DNA of 64,000 bases from Streptomyces flaveolus (GTDB taxonomy: Bacteria; Actinomycetota; Actinomycetes; Streptomycetales; Streptomycetaceae). The DNA lies in the NCBI RefSeq assembly GCF_000716535.1, contig NZ_JNWV01000012.1:1-64000 (forward strand). The letters are read 5' to 3'. Below, one piece after another: positions 49,763 through 56,501 of the stretch (positions are counted from its first letter, which is position 1; each line of letters begins with the position of its first letter). A program made the translations under genes and the position numbers. The notes beneath the pieces were generated by a model. That model did not search any database. It was not told the origin of the DNA and worked only from the letters and a program-made list of their open reading frames with translations.

Positions 49763-51076
49763 TCAGGCCCCCAGCCAGCGCGAGACGCTGTAGATCAGCA
49801 AGCCGGCCAGAGAGCCCACCACCGTGCCGTTGATACGGATGAACTGCAGGTCACGACCGATGTGCGCCTCGATCTTGCGGGTGGTGTGCTCGGCGTCCCA
49901 GCCCGCCACCGTGTCCGTGATCAGCGACGTGATCTCCTTGCGGTACGTCGTCACGACGTGCACCGCGGCACCCTCCACCCAACTGTCGACCTTGTCCTGC
50001 ATCTTCGGCTCGGTCGCCATCCGCGTGCCCAACGACAGCAGCGCGGCCCGCACCCGCGTCCGCAGCTCGCTGCGCTCGTCCTCCGCCGCCGCCACGATCA
50101 TCGACCGTACGGCCGTCCACACGGACGCGATCAGGTCCTGCACCTCACCCCGGCCCAGCACCTCGCCCTTGAGCCGCTCCACCCGCGCCCGGGTGTCCGT
50201 GTCGGACTGGAGATCGGAGGCGAAGTCGGTGAGGAAACGGTCCAGCGCGCCGCGCGCCGGATGCGAGGGCATGTCCCGCATCTCCGTGACGAACCGCAGC
50301 AGCTCCTTGTAGACCCGCTCCCCCACCTTCCGGTCCACGAACCGCGGCGTCCACCCGGGCGCACCGCCCTCCACCGCCACCATCACGTCGTCCCGGTGCA
50401 GCACCAGCCAGTCGTGCGCACGGGCCACCACCAGGTCCACCACCCGCCGGTGCCCGCCGTCGGCGACGATCCTCTCCAGCGTCTTGCCCAGACCCGGGGC
50501 GATCTCCTGCGCGTTCGCCCGCCGGGTGATCGCCTCACCGACGACCGCCTGCACATCGGAGTCCCGCAACACCGTCAGCGCGCCCCGCAGCGCCGTCGCC
50601 AGCTCGGCCGTCACCCGGTCCGCGTGCTCCGGCTCGGCCAGCCACGCCCCGAGCCGGCTACCGATGCCCACCGCGCGCAACCGCTGCCGAACGACGTCCT
50701 CGGAAAGGAAGTTCTCACCCACGAACTCGCCCAGGGAGACGCCGAGCTGGTCCTTCTTCGTGGGGATGATCGCGGTGTGCGGAATGGGCAGCCCGAGCGG
50801 ATGCCGGAAGAGAGCCGTGACCGCGAACCAGTCGGCGAGCGCACCGACCATGCCCGCCTCGGCCGCCGCCGCCACATAGTCCGTCCACACCCCGGCGCCC
50901 GCGTTCCCGGCCGTCTTCGCCACGACGTAGACCACCGCGACGAACAGCAGCATGCCCGTCGCCGTGAGCTTCATCCGGCGTACCCCGCGCCGGCGCTCCT
51001 CGTCCGCCGGGGTGAACGCCGTCATCGTCTTGTACGACGCGACCCGCCCCGGTGTTCCCGTTTCGGTAGGTTCCAT
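49763..51076 (-). CDS. DUF445 family membrane protein
   Basis: A 437-residue protein with an N-terminal membrane segment (LTATGMLLFVAVVYVVAK), the GALADWFAVTALFRHPLGLP motif of DUF445 and long helical stretches, ending in a membrane segment (INGTVVGSLAGLLIYSVSRWLG). YjiN-type proteins of this kind are associated with the cell envelope. ATG 51076 has GGTGGAG five bases upstream; the frame is open to 51106. No function can be assigned. Confidence 0.83.
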   Translation of the reverse strand: MEPTETGTPGRVASYKTMTAFTPADEERRRGVRRMKLTATGMLLFVAVVYVVAKTAGNAGAGVWTDYVAAAAEAGMVGALADWFAVTALFRHPLGLPIPHTAIIPTKKDQLGVSLGEFVGENFLSEDVVRQRLRAVGIGSRLGAWLAEPEHADRVTAELATALRGALTVLRDSDVQAVVGEAITRRANAQEIAPGLGKTLERIVADGGHRRVVDLVVARAHDWLVLHRDDVMVAVEGGAPGWTPRFVDRKVGERVYKELLRFVTEMRDMPSHPARGALDRFLTDFASDLQSDTDTRARVERLKGEVLGRGEVQDLIASVWTAVRSMIVAAAEDERSELRTRVRAALLSLGTRMATEPKMQDKVDSWVEGAAVHVVTTYRKEITSLITDTVAGWDAEHTTRKIEAHIGRDLQFIRINGTVVGSLAGLLIYSVSRWLGA

Positions 51077-51271
51077 CAGCTCCACCCGTTCGGTGATCCC
51101 GCACACAATTGTCCCTTCCTGACCGACTCCCGGAACGGAACAGGAGTTCCCGGCGTCTGTCTGGAGGGGAGTCGTGGCAGGGTCCTGTCAGTTCTCCCCA
51201 CCCCATGTCGCATCATGGGTGAGCAAGATCGGAGCCCCCGGCTCCCATCTGTCGAGGAGAACAACACAAGC

Positions 51272-52606
51272 GTGACCAAGCGTCATGGTTATGCCGTCCT
51301 GAGCGCGCTCGTCGCCCTGGTCGCAGCCCTGTCCGCCGCCATATACCTCACCGTCGCCACCGACGACGGCACCCCGCGCGGCACCCTTACCGACAACCGC
51401 CCCCACCGGGACCCCAACGCCGCCCCCGCCTCCACCGGCACCTGGGTCGGCGCCTGGGCCACCGCCCCCGTCGGCGGCGAACCCGGCACCGAGACGACCG
51501 GCCTCGCGGGCCGCTCCGTCCGCAACGTCGTCCACACCAGCACCGGCGGTACGAGTGCCCGCGTCACACTGTCCAATCTCTACGGCCAGTCCGCCCTCAC
51601 CATCAGCCACGCCTCCCTCGCCCTCTCCCTGGGCGACGACAGCGCGGCCGCCGACGCGGAAACGATGCGGCGCCTCACCTTCAACGGCGCCCCCAGCGTG
51701 GTCATACCCGCCGGCGCGCAAACCGTCAGCGACACCGTACGCATCACCGTCCCGCACGGCGCCGACGTCCTGATCACCACCTACTCCCCCACCCCCTCCG
51801 GCCCCGTCACCTACCACCCCCGCGCCCGGCAGATCTCGTACACCGCCACCGGCGACCACACCGAGGACGCCACCGGCACCCCCTACACCGGACAGACCCC
51901 CTACTGGCGGTACGTCACGGCCCTCGACGTACTCAGCAACGAGGCCACCGGCACCGTCGTCGCCTTCGGCGACTCCATCACCGACGGCGTCACCTCCACC
52001 ACCGGCGCCAACCACCGCTGGCCCGACATACTCTCCGGCCGGCTGCGCAGCGCCCTGCAAGACGGACGGCAACTGCCGCGCTACAGCGTCGTCAACGAAG
52101 GCATCAGCGGCAACCAGGTCCTCGCCGACGGCCTCGGCCGGCCCGCCGAGAACCAGAGCGGCCTCGACCGCTTCGGCCGGGACGCGCTCTCCCGCCCCAA
52201 CGTCAAGGTCGTCGTCATCGACCTCGGCGTCAACGACATTCTGCGCAACCGCCGGCTCGCCGACGCCGACCGCATCGTCACCGGCCTGCGCACGCTCGCC
52301 CGCCAGGCCCACGCCCGCGGCCTGAAGGTCGTCGGCGCCACCCTGATGCCGTTCCAGGGCCACCGCGGCTACACCCCCGCCCGGGAAGCCGTACGGCAAC
52401 AGATCAACGCCCAGATCCGGGCCGGCGGGGTCTACGACGCGGTCGTCGACTTCGACAAGGCCCTCCGGGACCCCTACGACCCGCGCCGGCTGCGCCCCGA
52501 GTACGACTCCGGCGACCACCTGCACCCCAGCGACCTGGGCTACCGCACCATGGCCGAGGTCTTCGACCTGCGCACCCTGAACGGCGCGGGCCAGGCGGAA
52601 CTGTGA
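51272..52606 (+). CDS. Secreted SGNH/GDSL hydrolase
   Basis: A 444-residue exported esterase-like protein. A membrane/signal segment (YAVLSALVALVAALSAAIYL) precedes an N-terminal beta-rich domain and an SGNH domain with block I AFGDSITDGV (Ser235), block II NEGISGN, block III DLGVNDI and block V DHLHPSDLGY. GTG 51272 follows GAGGAGA at about 12 bases; an ATG at 51215 is an alternative. It may deacylate a polysaccharide or lipid outside the cell. It ends 26 bases before rdgB. Confidence 0.85.
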   Translation: MTKRHGYAVLSALVALVAALSAAIYLTVATDDGTPRGTLTDNRPHRDPNAAPASTGTWVGAWATAPVGGEPGTETTGLAGRSVRNVVHTSTGGTSARVTLSNLYGQSALTISHASLALSLGDDSAAADAETMRRLTFNGAPSVVIPAGAQTVSDTVRITVPHGADVLITTYSPTPSGPVTYHPRARQISYTATGDHTEDATGTPYTGQTPYWRYVTALDVLSNEATGTVVAFGDSITDGVTSTTGANHRWPDILSGRLRSALQDGRQLPRYSVVNEGISGNQVLADGLGRPAENQSGLDRFGRDALSRPNVKVVVIDLGVNDILRNRRLADADRIVTGLRTLARQAHARGLKVVGATLMPFQGHRGYTPAREAVRQQINAQIRAGGVYDAVVDFDKALRDPYDPRRLRPEYDSGDHLHPSDLGYRTMAEVFDLRTLNGAGQAEL

Positions 52607-52632
52607 CCGGACGGCGAGGAATACTGGCGGGC

Positions 52633-53235
52633 ATGACCCGCTTGATCCTCGCCACCCGCAACGCCGGAAAGATCACCGAGCTGAGGGCGATCCTCGCCGA
52701 AGCCGGGCTCCCCCACGAACTCGTCGGCGCGGACGCCTTCCCGGACGTCCCCGACGTCGAGGAGACCGGCGTCACCTTCGCCGAGAACGCCCTGCTCAAG
52801 GCACACGCCCTCGCCCGGGCCACCGGACTGCCCGCCGTCGCCGACGACTCCGGCCTGTGCGTCGACGTCCTGAACGGCGCCCCCGGCATCTTCTCCGCCC
52901 GCTGGGCCGGCCGCCACGGCGACGACAAGGCCAACCTCGACCTGCTGCTGGCCCAGCTCTCGGACATCGCCGACGAACACCGCGGCGCCCACTTCGCCTG
53001 CGCCGCGGCCCTCGCCCTGCCGGACGGCACGGAGCGGGTGGTGGAGGGACAGCTGCGCGGCACCCTGCGGCACGCCCCCGCCGGCACGAACGGCTTCGGC
53101 TACGACCCGATCCTCCAGCCCGACGGCGAGACGCGGACGTGCGCGGAGCTGAGCCCGGAGGAGAAGAACGCGATCAGCCACCGCGGCAAGGCGTTCCGGG
53201 CGCTGGTGCCGGTGGTGCGGGAGCTGTTGCGCTGA
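52633..53235 (+). CDS. rdgB: RdgB/HAM1 non-canonical purine NTP pyrophosphatase
   Basis: A 200-residue housekeeping enzyme that hydrolyses dITP, ITP and XTP to keep damaged purines out of DNA. The signature start LATRNAGKITELRA, the VEETGVTFAENALLKA segment, ADDSGLCVDVLNGAPG, the GTNGFGYDPI motif and the terminal SHRGKAF are all intact. ATG 52633 has GGCGG upstream; the frame is open 30 bases earlier. Confidence 0.93.
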   Translation: MTRLILATRNAGKITELRAILAEAGLPHELVGADAFPDVPDVEETGVTFAENALLKAHALARATGLPAVADDSGLCVDVLNGAPGIFSARWAGRHGDDKANLDLLLAQLSDIADEHRGAHFACAAALALPDGTERVVEGQLRGTLRHAPAGTNGFGYDPILQPDGETRTCAELSPEEKNAISHRGKAFRALVPVVRELLR

Positions 53236-53278
53236 GAGAGGCCGAGGGGGCCGCCCAGCCGGACGACCCCCTCACACG

Positions 53279-53363
53279 TGCGGCCGGTGGGACTCGAACC
53301 CACACGGGATTTCTCCCACGGGCACCTAAAACCCGCGCGTATCGCCTATTTCGCCACGGCCGC
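53279..53363 (-). tRNA. tRNA-Leu(UAG)
   Basis: An 85-base class II tRNA with a long variable arm. Acceptor GCGGCCG pairs with CGGCCGC, followed by discriminator A. The T-arm reads GGGTTCGAGTCCC. The anticodon stem CGGGT/GCCCG encloses the loop TTTAGGT, giving anticodon TAG for CUA codons. It is not bldA, whose anticodon is UAA. Its 5' end lies 11 bases downstream of an HNH gene on the same strand. CCA is not encoded. Confidence 0.9.
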
Positions 53364-53374
53364 CCCAAAACGGA

Positions 53375-53935
53375 CTATTTGTTTACAGGCCGTTTTGCCT
53401 CGCTCAGTGTACGGGGCCGCGCCTTTCGCCGTGCGCCCCCTCGGCACCAGGTACTCGTGACCGCGTGGCAGTTGGGACAGAGCAGCCGGAGATTCTCACG
53501 CCGGTCGTCGCTCCAGTCACCGTCGATGTGGTCGACCTCCAGCGTCATCGGCTGCCCGCACCACTGCGGTCCTACGCCGCACTCGGCGCACTCCTCCGGT
53601 ACGCCCACCTCGCGGAGCGCACGGCGCAGGAGGTGGGTTCGCGTCCGGCGCCGGCCGTCGTGCTTGACCAGGATGTCCTCGGGGCGCCTGGCGCGGTCCG
53701 TGCGGGTCTTGCCGCGTTGGTGCGCCTGCCCCAGGAAGTGGGCGGTCGAGATGCCCTCCTCGGCGACCCACTGCCGAAGCAGCGCGCGCTGCGTACCGGT
53801 ATCCGGCCGTCCGAGGCGGCGTAGCGTCTCTGCGATGGAGATCGACTCGGTGACCGCCGCACGCAGTTCCCGGTGCGCGGGGCTGCCATGACTGCCGGAG
53901 TCGGAGAAGTGGGAGATGTCGGCCCCGCTGCTCAT
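53375..53935 (-). CDS. HNH endonuclease (paralogue 2)
   Basis: A 186-residue HNH nuclease. The C-terminal domain has CAECGVG, the LEVDHIDGDWSDDRRENLRLL core and CPNCHAVT, so zinc Cys pairs and the catalytic His-Asn are intact. The N-terminal half carries a DISHF motif and a helix-turn-helix-like unit (ISIAETLRRLGRPDTGTQRA, then ISTAHF). ATG 53935 overlaps the stop of the upstream paralogue in an ATGA. Base composition is somewhat less GC-rich than the flanks. It resembles free-standing phage- or mobile-type HNH proteins. Confidence 0.82.
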   Translation of the reverse strand: MSSGADISHFSDSGSHGSPAHRELRAAVTESISIAETLRRLGRPDTGTQRALLRQWVAEEGISTAHFLGQAHQRGKTRTDRARRPEDILVKHDGRRRTRTHLLRRALREVGVPEECAECGVGPQWCGQPMTLEVDHIDGDWSDDRRENLRLLCPNCHAVTSTWCRGGARRKARPRTLSEAKRPVNK

Positions 53936-54585
53936 ACGGCGCCGCCCCGGGAACGGCCCTTGCCGCGGCCTCGGTAATTGTCCGTGATCGAGTGACAGTT
54001 GGGACAGAGGAACCGCAGGTTCTCGATCCGGTTGTTCCGCCAGTCCCCGTCGATGTGATCGACCTCCAGCGGGAGCGGACGACCCCTCCACTCCGGCCCC
54101 GTACCGCAGCGGGCACAGCGCTCCTGCCGGCCCACGGCCGTCATCGCCCACTTGAGCCGGTCGCTGGGAATGCGCCGGTCCTGGCCGGCCGGTTGTTCCA
54201 CGAGCAGGGCCTCCGGCGTGCGGGCGCGCCAGGGTTTCCCTCGCCGGGTCGGCAGCTGGAAGTGCGAGGTGTCGATGCCGTACGCCTTGATCCTGCGGCT
54301 GATGTGCGTGTGATGGCCGCCGACGACCTCCAGGCCGAGGTGGCGCAGCACCTCGCACATGTTCGTGGAGGCAGCCACGGCCCCTTCAAGCCGCTCCCGC
54401 GTCCACTTCACCCCCTCCCGCTCGAAGTGCGAGACGTCCACCCCGAACTTCTTCATCCGCCCGAGCACGTACCGCCGTGTCGGACTCCTCGGATCCACCC
54501 CCAGCCTCTCCAACGCCTCCGACAACGTCCTCGCTCCGCGAGCCGCCTCTTGCAGCCGCTCCCTCGTGTACGCGCCGGCCCCCAT
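53932..54585 (-). CDS. HNH endonuclease (paralogue 1)
   Basis: A 217-residue HNH nuclease homologous to its downstream neighbour. The HNH core is CARCGTG, LEVDHIDGDWRNNRIENLRFL and CPNCHSIT. The N-terminal part holds two helix-turn-helix-like repeats, each ending in a [VI]D[VT]SHF motif (FGVDVSHFEREG and YGIDTSHFQLP), against one in the shorter paralogue. Translationally coupled to the next gene by an ATGA overlap. Likely a DNA-binding endonuclease of mobile origin; no intein or intron host is seen nearby. Confidence 0.82.
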   Translation of the reverse strand: MGAGAYTRERLQEAARGARTLSEALERLGVDPRSPTRRYVLGRMKKFGVDVSHFEREGVKWTRERLEGAVAASTNMCEVLRHLGLEVVGGHHTHISRRIKAYGIDTSHFQLPTRRGKPWRARTPEALLVEQPAGQDRRIPSDRLKWAMTAVGRQERCARCGTGPEWRGRPLPLEVDHIDGDWRNNRIENLRFLCPNCHSITDNYRGRGKGRSRGGAV

Positions 54586-54723
54586 CGAGCCCCCTCCGCT
54601 CCGGGCGTGCGTTCGTCGCCCGTACGGGATAACGAACCGTTTATCGGACAGTCACGCCCGGAATCATGGAAAACGGCCCGCGCCGGGGGCTCCCGGGGCG
54701 GGCCGTGCGTAGGGCGGGCGGGG

Positions 54724-55191
54724 TCAGATGCCCAGGTCCTTGATGATCTTCGCCACGTGGCCGGTGGCGCGGACGTTGTAGAGGGCGCGTTCGACCTTGC
54801 CCTCCTCGTCCACGACGATCGTGGAGCGGATGACGCCCATGTAGGTCTTGCCGTAGTTCTTCTTCTCGCCGTAGGCGCCGTAGGCCTCGGTGACCATCTT
54901 GTCCGGGTCGGCGAGGAGGGTGATCTTCAGGGACTCCTTGTCGCGGAACTTCGCCAGCTTCTCCGGGCTGTCGGGGGAGATGCCGATGACGTCGTAGCCG
55001 GCGCCGGCCAGCAGCTCCAGGTTGTCCGTGAAGTCGCAGGCCTGCTTGGTGCAGCCGGGGGTCAGGGCGGCCGGGTAGAAGTAGACGATGACCTTGCGGC
55101 CCTTGTGGTCCGAGAGGGACACCTCGGTGCCGTCGGCGTCGGGGAGGGTGAAGGCGGGGGCCACGTCCCCCGGCTGGAGTCGCTCGCTCAT
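54724..55191 (-). CDS. bcp: Thioredoxin-dependent thiol peroxidase (Bcp/PrxQ)
   Basis: A 155-residue cytoplasmic peroxiredoxin that reduces hydrogen peroxide and organic peroxides. The peroxidatic Cys47 and resolving Cys52 lie in PAALTPGCTKQACDF, the five-residue spacing of the PrxQ class. The conserved VIGISPDSPEKLAKF segment follows. It is divergent from the DUF3618 gene. Standard length and composition. Confidence 0.93.
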   Translation of the reverse strand: MSERLQPGDVAPAFTLPDADGTEVSLSDHKGRKVIVYFYPAALTPGCTKQACDFTDNLELLAGAGYDVIGISPDSPEKLAKFRDKESLKITLLADPDKMVTEAYGAYGEKKNYGKTYMGVIRSTIVVDEEGKVERALYNVRATGHVAKIIKDLGI

Positions 55192-55284
55192 CGGGCCAGC
55201 CTAACCGGGGGGCCTTGCGGTGCGGCGCGGACCGGAGCTGACAAACTGTTCGGAACAGCATCAGCAGACTTCGGAGGCCGTACG

Positions 55285-55614
55285 GTGGCGGACACGTCGG
55301 ACACCAGAACCCCGGCGCAGATCGAGGCGGACATCAAGCGCCGCCGTGAAGTGCTGGCCGAGACGCTCGACGAGATCGGGGTGCGGGTGCATCCGAAGAC
55401 CATCGTCGGCGATGCGAAGGCCAAGGTCATCGCCAACGTCGACCACACGGTCGGACGGGCGTACGTGCAGGTCAACCGCGTCGTGAGTGAGGTACGGGCA
55501 CAGCTCGTGAACGATCAGGGGGCGCCGCGTCTGGAGCGGGTGGTGCCCGTCGCGCTGGTCGTCGTGGGGGTCGTGGGGCTGCTCGCCCTCGGGGCCCGGC
55601 GGCGCAGGGACTGA
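55285..55614 (+). CDS. DUF3618 membrane protein
   Basis: A 109-residue protein. The N-terminal part (PAQIEADIKRRREVLAETLD, IGVRVHPKTIVGDAKAKV) is the DUF3618 domain, and a single C-terminal membrane segment (VVPVALVVVGVVGLLALGA) ends in RRRRD. GTG 55285 follows CGGAGG. Such proteins in actinobacteria are often near envelope or stress genes; function unknown. It ends 22 bases before the Cpn10-like gene. Confidence 0.8.
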   Translation: MADTSDTRTPAQIEADIKRRREVLAETLDEIGVRVHPKTIVGDAKAKVIANVDHTVGRAYVQVNRVVSEVRAQLVNDQGAPRLERVVPVALVVVGVVGLLALGARRRRD

Positions 55615-55636
55615 CCAGGACAGGTAGGTTCGAGCC

Positions 55637-55996
55637 GTGAGCGCCAACAGAAACGAGCACAGCACTCCCCACCACGACAAGCTGCCCATCCGGATGCTGC
55701 ACGACCGGGTTCTCGTGCGGCAGGAGACCGGTGAGGGCGAGCGGCGGTCGGGGGGCGGCATTCTGATTCCCGCCACCGCGGCGGTCGGCCGGCGGCTGGC
55801 CTGGGCCGAGGTGGTCGCCGTCGGCCAGAACGTACGGACGGTGGAGCCCGGCGACCGCGTCCTGTTCGACCCGGAGGACCGGGCGGAGGTCGAGGTGCGG
55901 GGCGTGGCGTACGTGCTCATGCGCGAGCGTGACCTGCACGCCGTCGCCGCGGACCGGTTCGAGGGGTCGGAGGACTCCACGGGGCTGTACCTGTAG
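55637..55996 (+). CDS. GroES/Cpn10-like protein
   Basis: A 119-residue GroES-fold protein (IRMLHDRVLVRQETGEGERR, GGGILIPATA, WAEVVAVGQNVRTVEPGDRV, VLFDPEDRAEVEVRGVAYVL). It lacks an adjacent GroEL and is longer than GroES at the C-terminus, so it is a divergent Cpn10 family member rather than the main co-chaperonin. GTG 55637 is preceded by TAGGTT exactly six bases upstream and no ribosome site, suggesting a leaderless start. A strong bidirectional hairpin follows the stop. Confidence 0.82.
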   Translation: MSANRNEHSTPHHDKLPIRMLHDRVLVRQETGEGERRSGGGILIPATAAVGRRLAWAEVVAVGQNVRTVEPGDRVLFDPEDRAEVEVRGVAYVLMRERDLHAVAADRFEGSEDSTGLYL

Positions 55997-56003
55997 AACC
56001 ACG

Positions 56004-56045
56004 GACGAAGAGGGCCGGTGACCATGGTCACCGGCCCTCTTCGTC
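56004..56045. terminator. 42-base perfect palindrome, bidirectional terminator
   Basis: A perfect inverted repeat of 21-base arms around the centre CATG (56023-56026), with the core GAGGGCCGGTGACC and its complement. It starts seven bases after the Cpn10-like stop and ends 26 bases before the guanidine-III riboswitch, so it separates the two transcripts. Confidence 0.85.
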
Positions 56046-56070
56046 ATGGTTTTGCTATGTTCGGAAGGAA

Positions 56071-56113
56071 CCCGACGAGACGCGCCGTACCGGGTCGAAG
56101 GCAAAGACGACGC
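56071..56113 (+). ncRNA. Guanidine-III riboswitch (ykkC-III / mini-ykkC class)
   Basis: The 43 bases align with the known guanidine-III aptamer consensus, including the ACGAG, GCGCCGTACC and GGTC blocks and the ACGNCGC pseudoknot partner. The P1 helix is CCCG with CGGG; in the characterised Thermobifida example it is CCGG with CCGG, so the change is compensatory. The pseudoknot strand reads ACGACGC rather than ACGGCGC, leaving one C-A mismatch. It lies 40 bases upstream of a sugE-type SMR gene, the usual partner for guanidine export. Confidence 0.8.
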
Positions 56114-56152
56114 ACCCCGGAGAAGAGTCGCCGTGTCTCGGAGGTGCCTGTC

Positions 56153-56474
56153 ATGGCCTGGGTTCTGCTTGTCGTCGCCGGTCTGCTGGAAGTCGGCTGG
56201 TCGATCGGGATGAAGTACAGCGAGGGGTTCACCCGGCTCGTGCCCCAGCCTGTTCACCGGCGTCGGCATCGTCGCGAGCATGGTCCTGCTGTCGTACGCG
56301 GCGAAGTCCCTGCCCATCGGTACGGCCTACGGCGTGTGGGTGGGTATCGGCGCGGCCGGTGCGGCGGTGCTCGGCATGGTGGTGCTGGGTGAGCCGGTCA
56401 CCGCCGCCCGGATCTTCTTCGTGTGCCTGTTGCTGGTCGCCGTGGTGGGGCTGAAGGCGACCAGCGGTCACTGA
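56153..56474 (+). pseudogene. sugE: SugE-type SMR guanidinium exporter, frameshifted
   Basis: Two frames together give a full-length small multidrug resistance protein. The first ([20 protein letters not shown], then KYSEGFTRL) carries the essential Glu in LLEVGWSIG; the second ([20 protein letters not shown] to the end ATSGH at 56474) carries [15 protein letters not shown] and GEP. The break lies at a CCCC run (56243-56246). Removing one C gives continuous RLVPSLFTG. The gene follows a GGAGGTG site and the guanidine-III riboswitch. Either the gene is broken or the extra C is a sequencing or phase-variable event. Confidence 0.8.
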
Positions 56475-56501
56475 GGCGTGAGGGGGGCGTCGGGTGTGGC
56501 G

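Noticed and set aside
48749..51271. A very long plus-strand frame leading into the SGNH hydrolase
   Set aside because: It is antisense to the MFS and DUF445 genes, which have clear family motifs; the signal segment of the hydrolase begins only after GTG 51272.
53279..53363. The tRNA-Leu as bldA
   Set aside because: The anticodon loop TTTAGGT gives UAG (CUA codons), not UAA (UUA codons), when the five-base anticodon stem is paired correctly.
53279..54585. tRNA-Leu as an attachment site with the HNH genes as an integrated element
   Set aside because: The HNH genes lie on the 5' side of the tRNA, there is no integrase, and I see no direct repeat of the tRNA 3' end in the flank.
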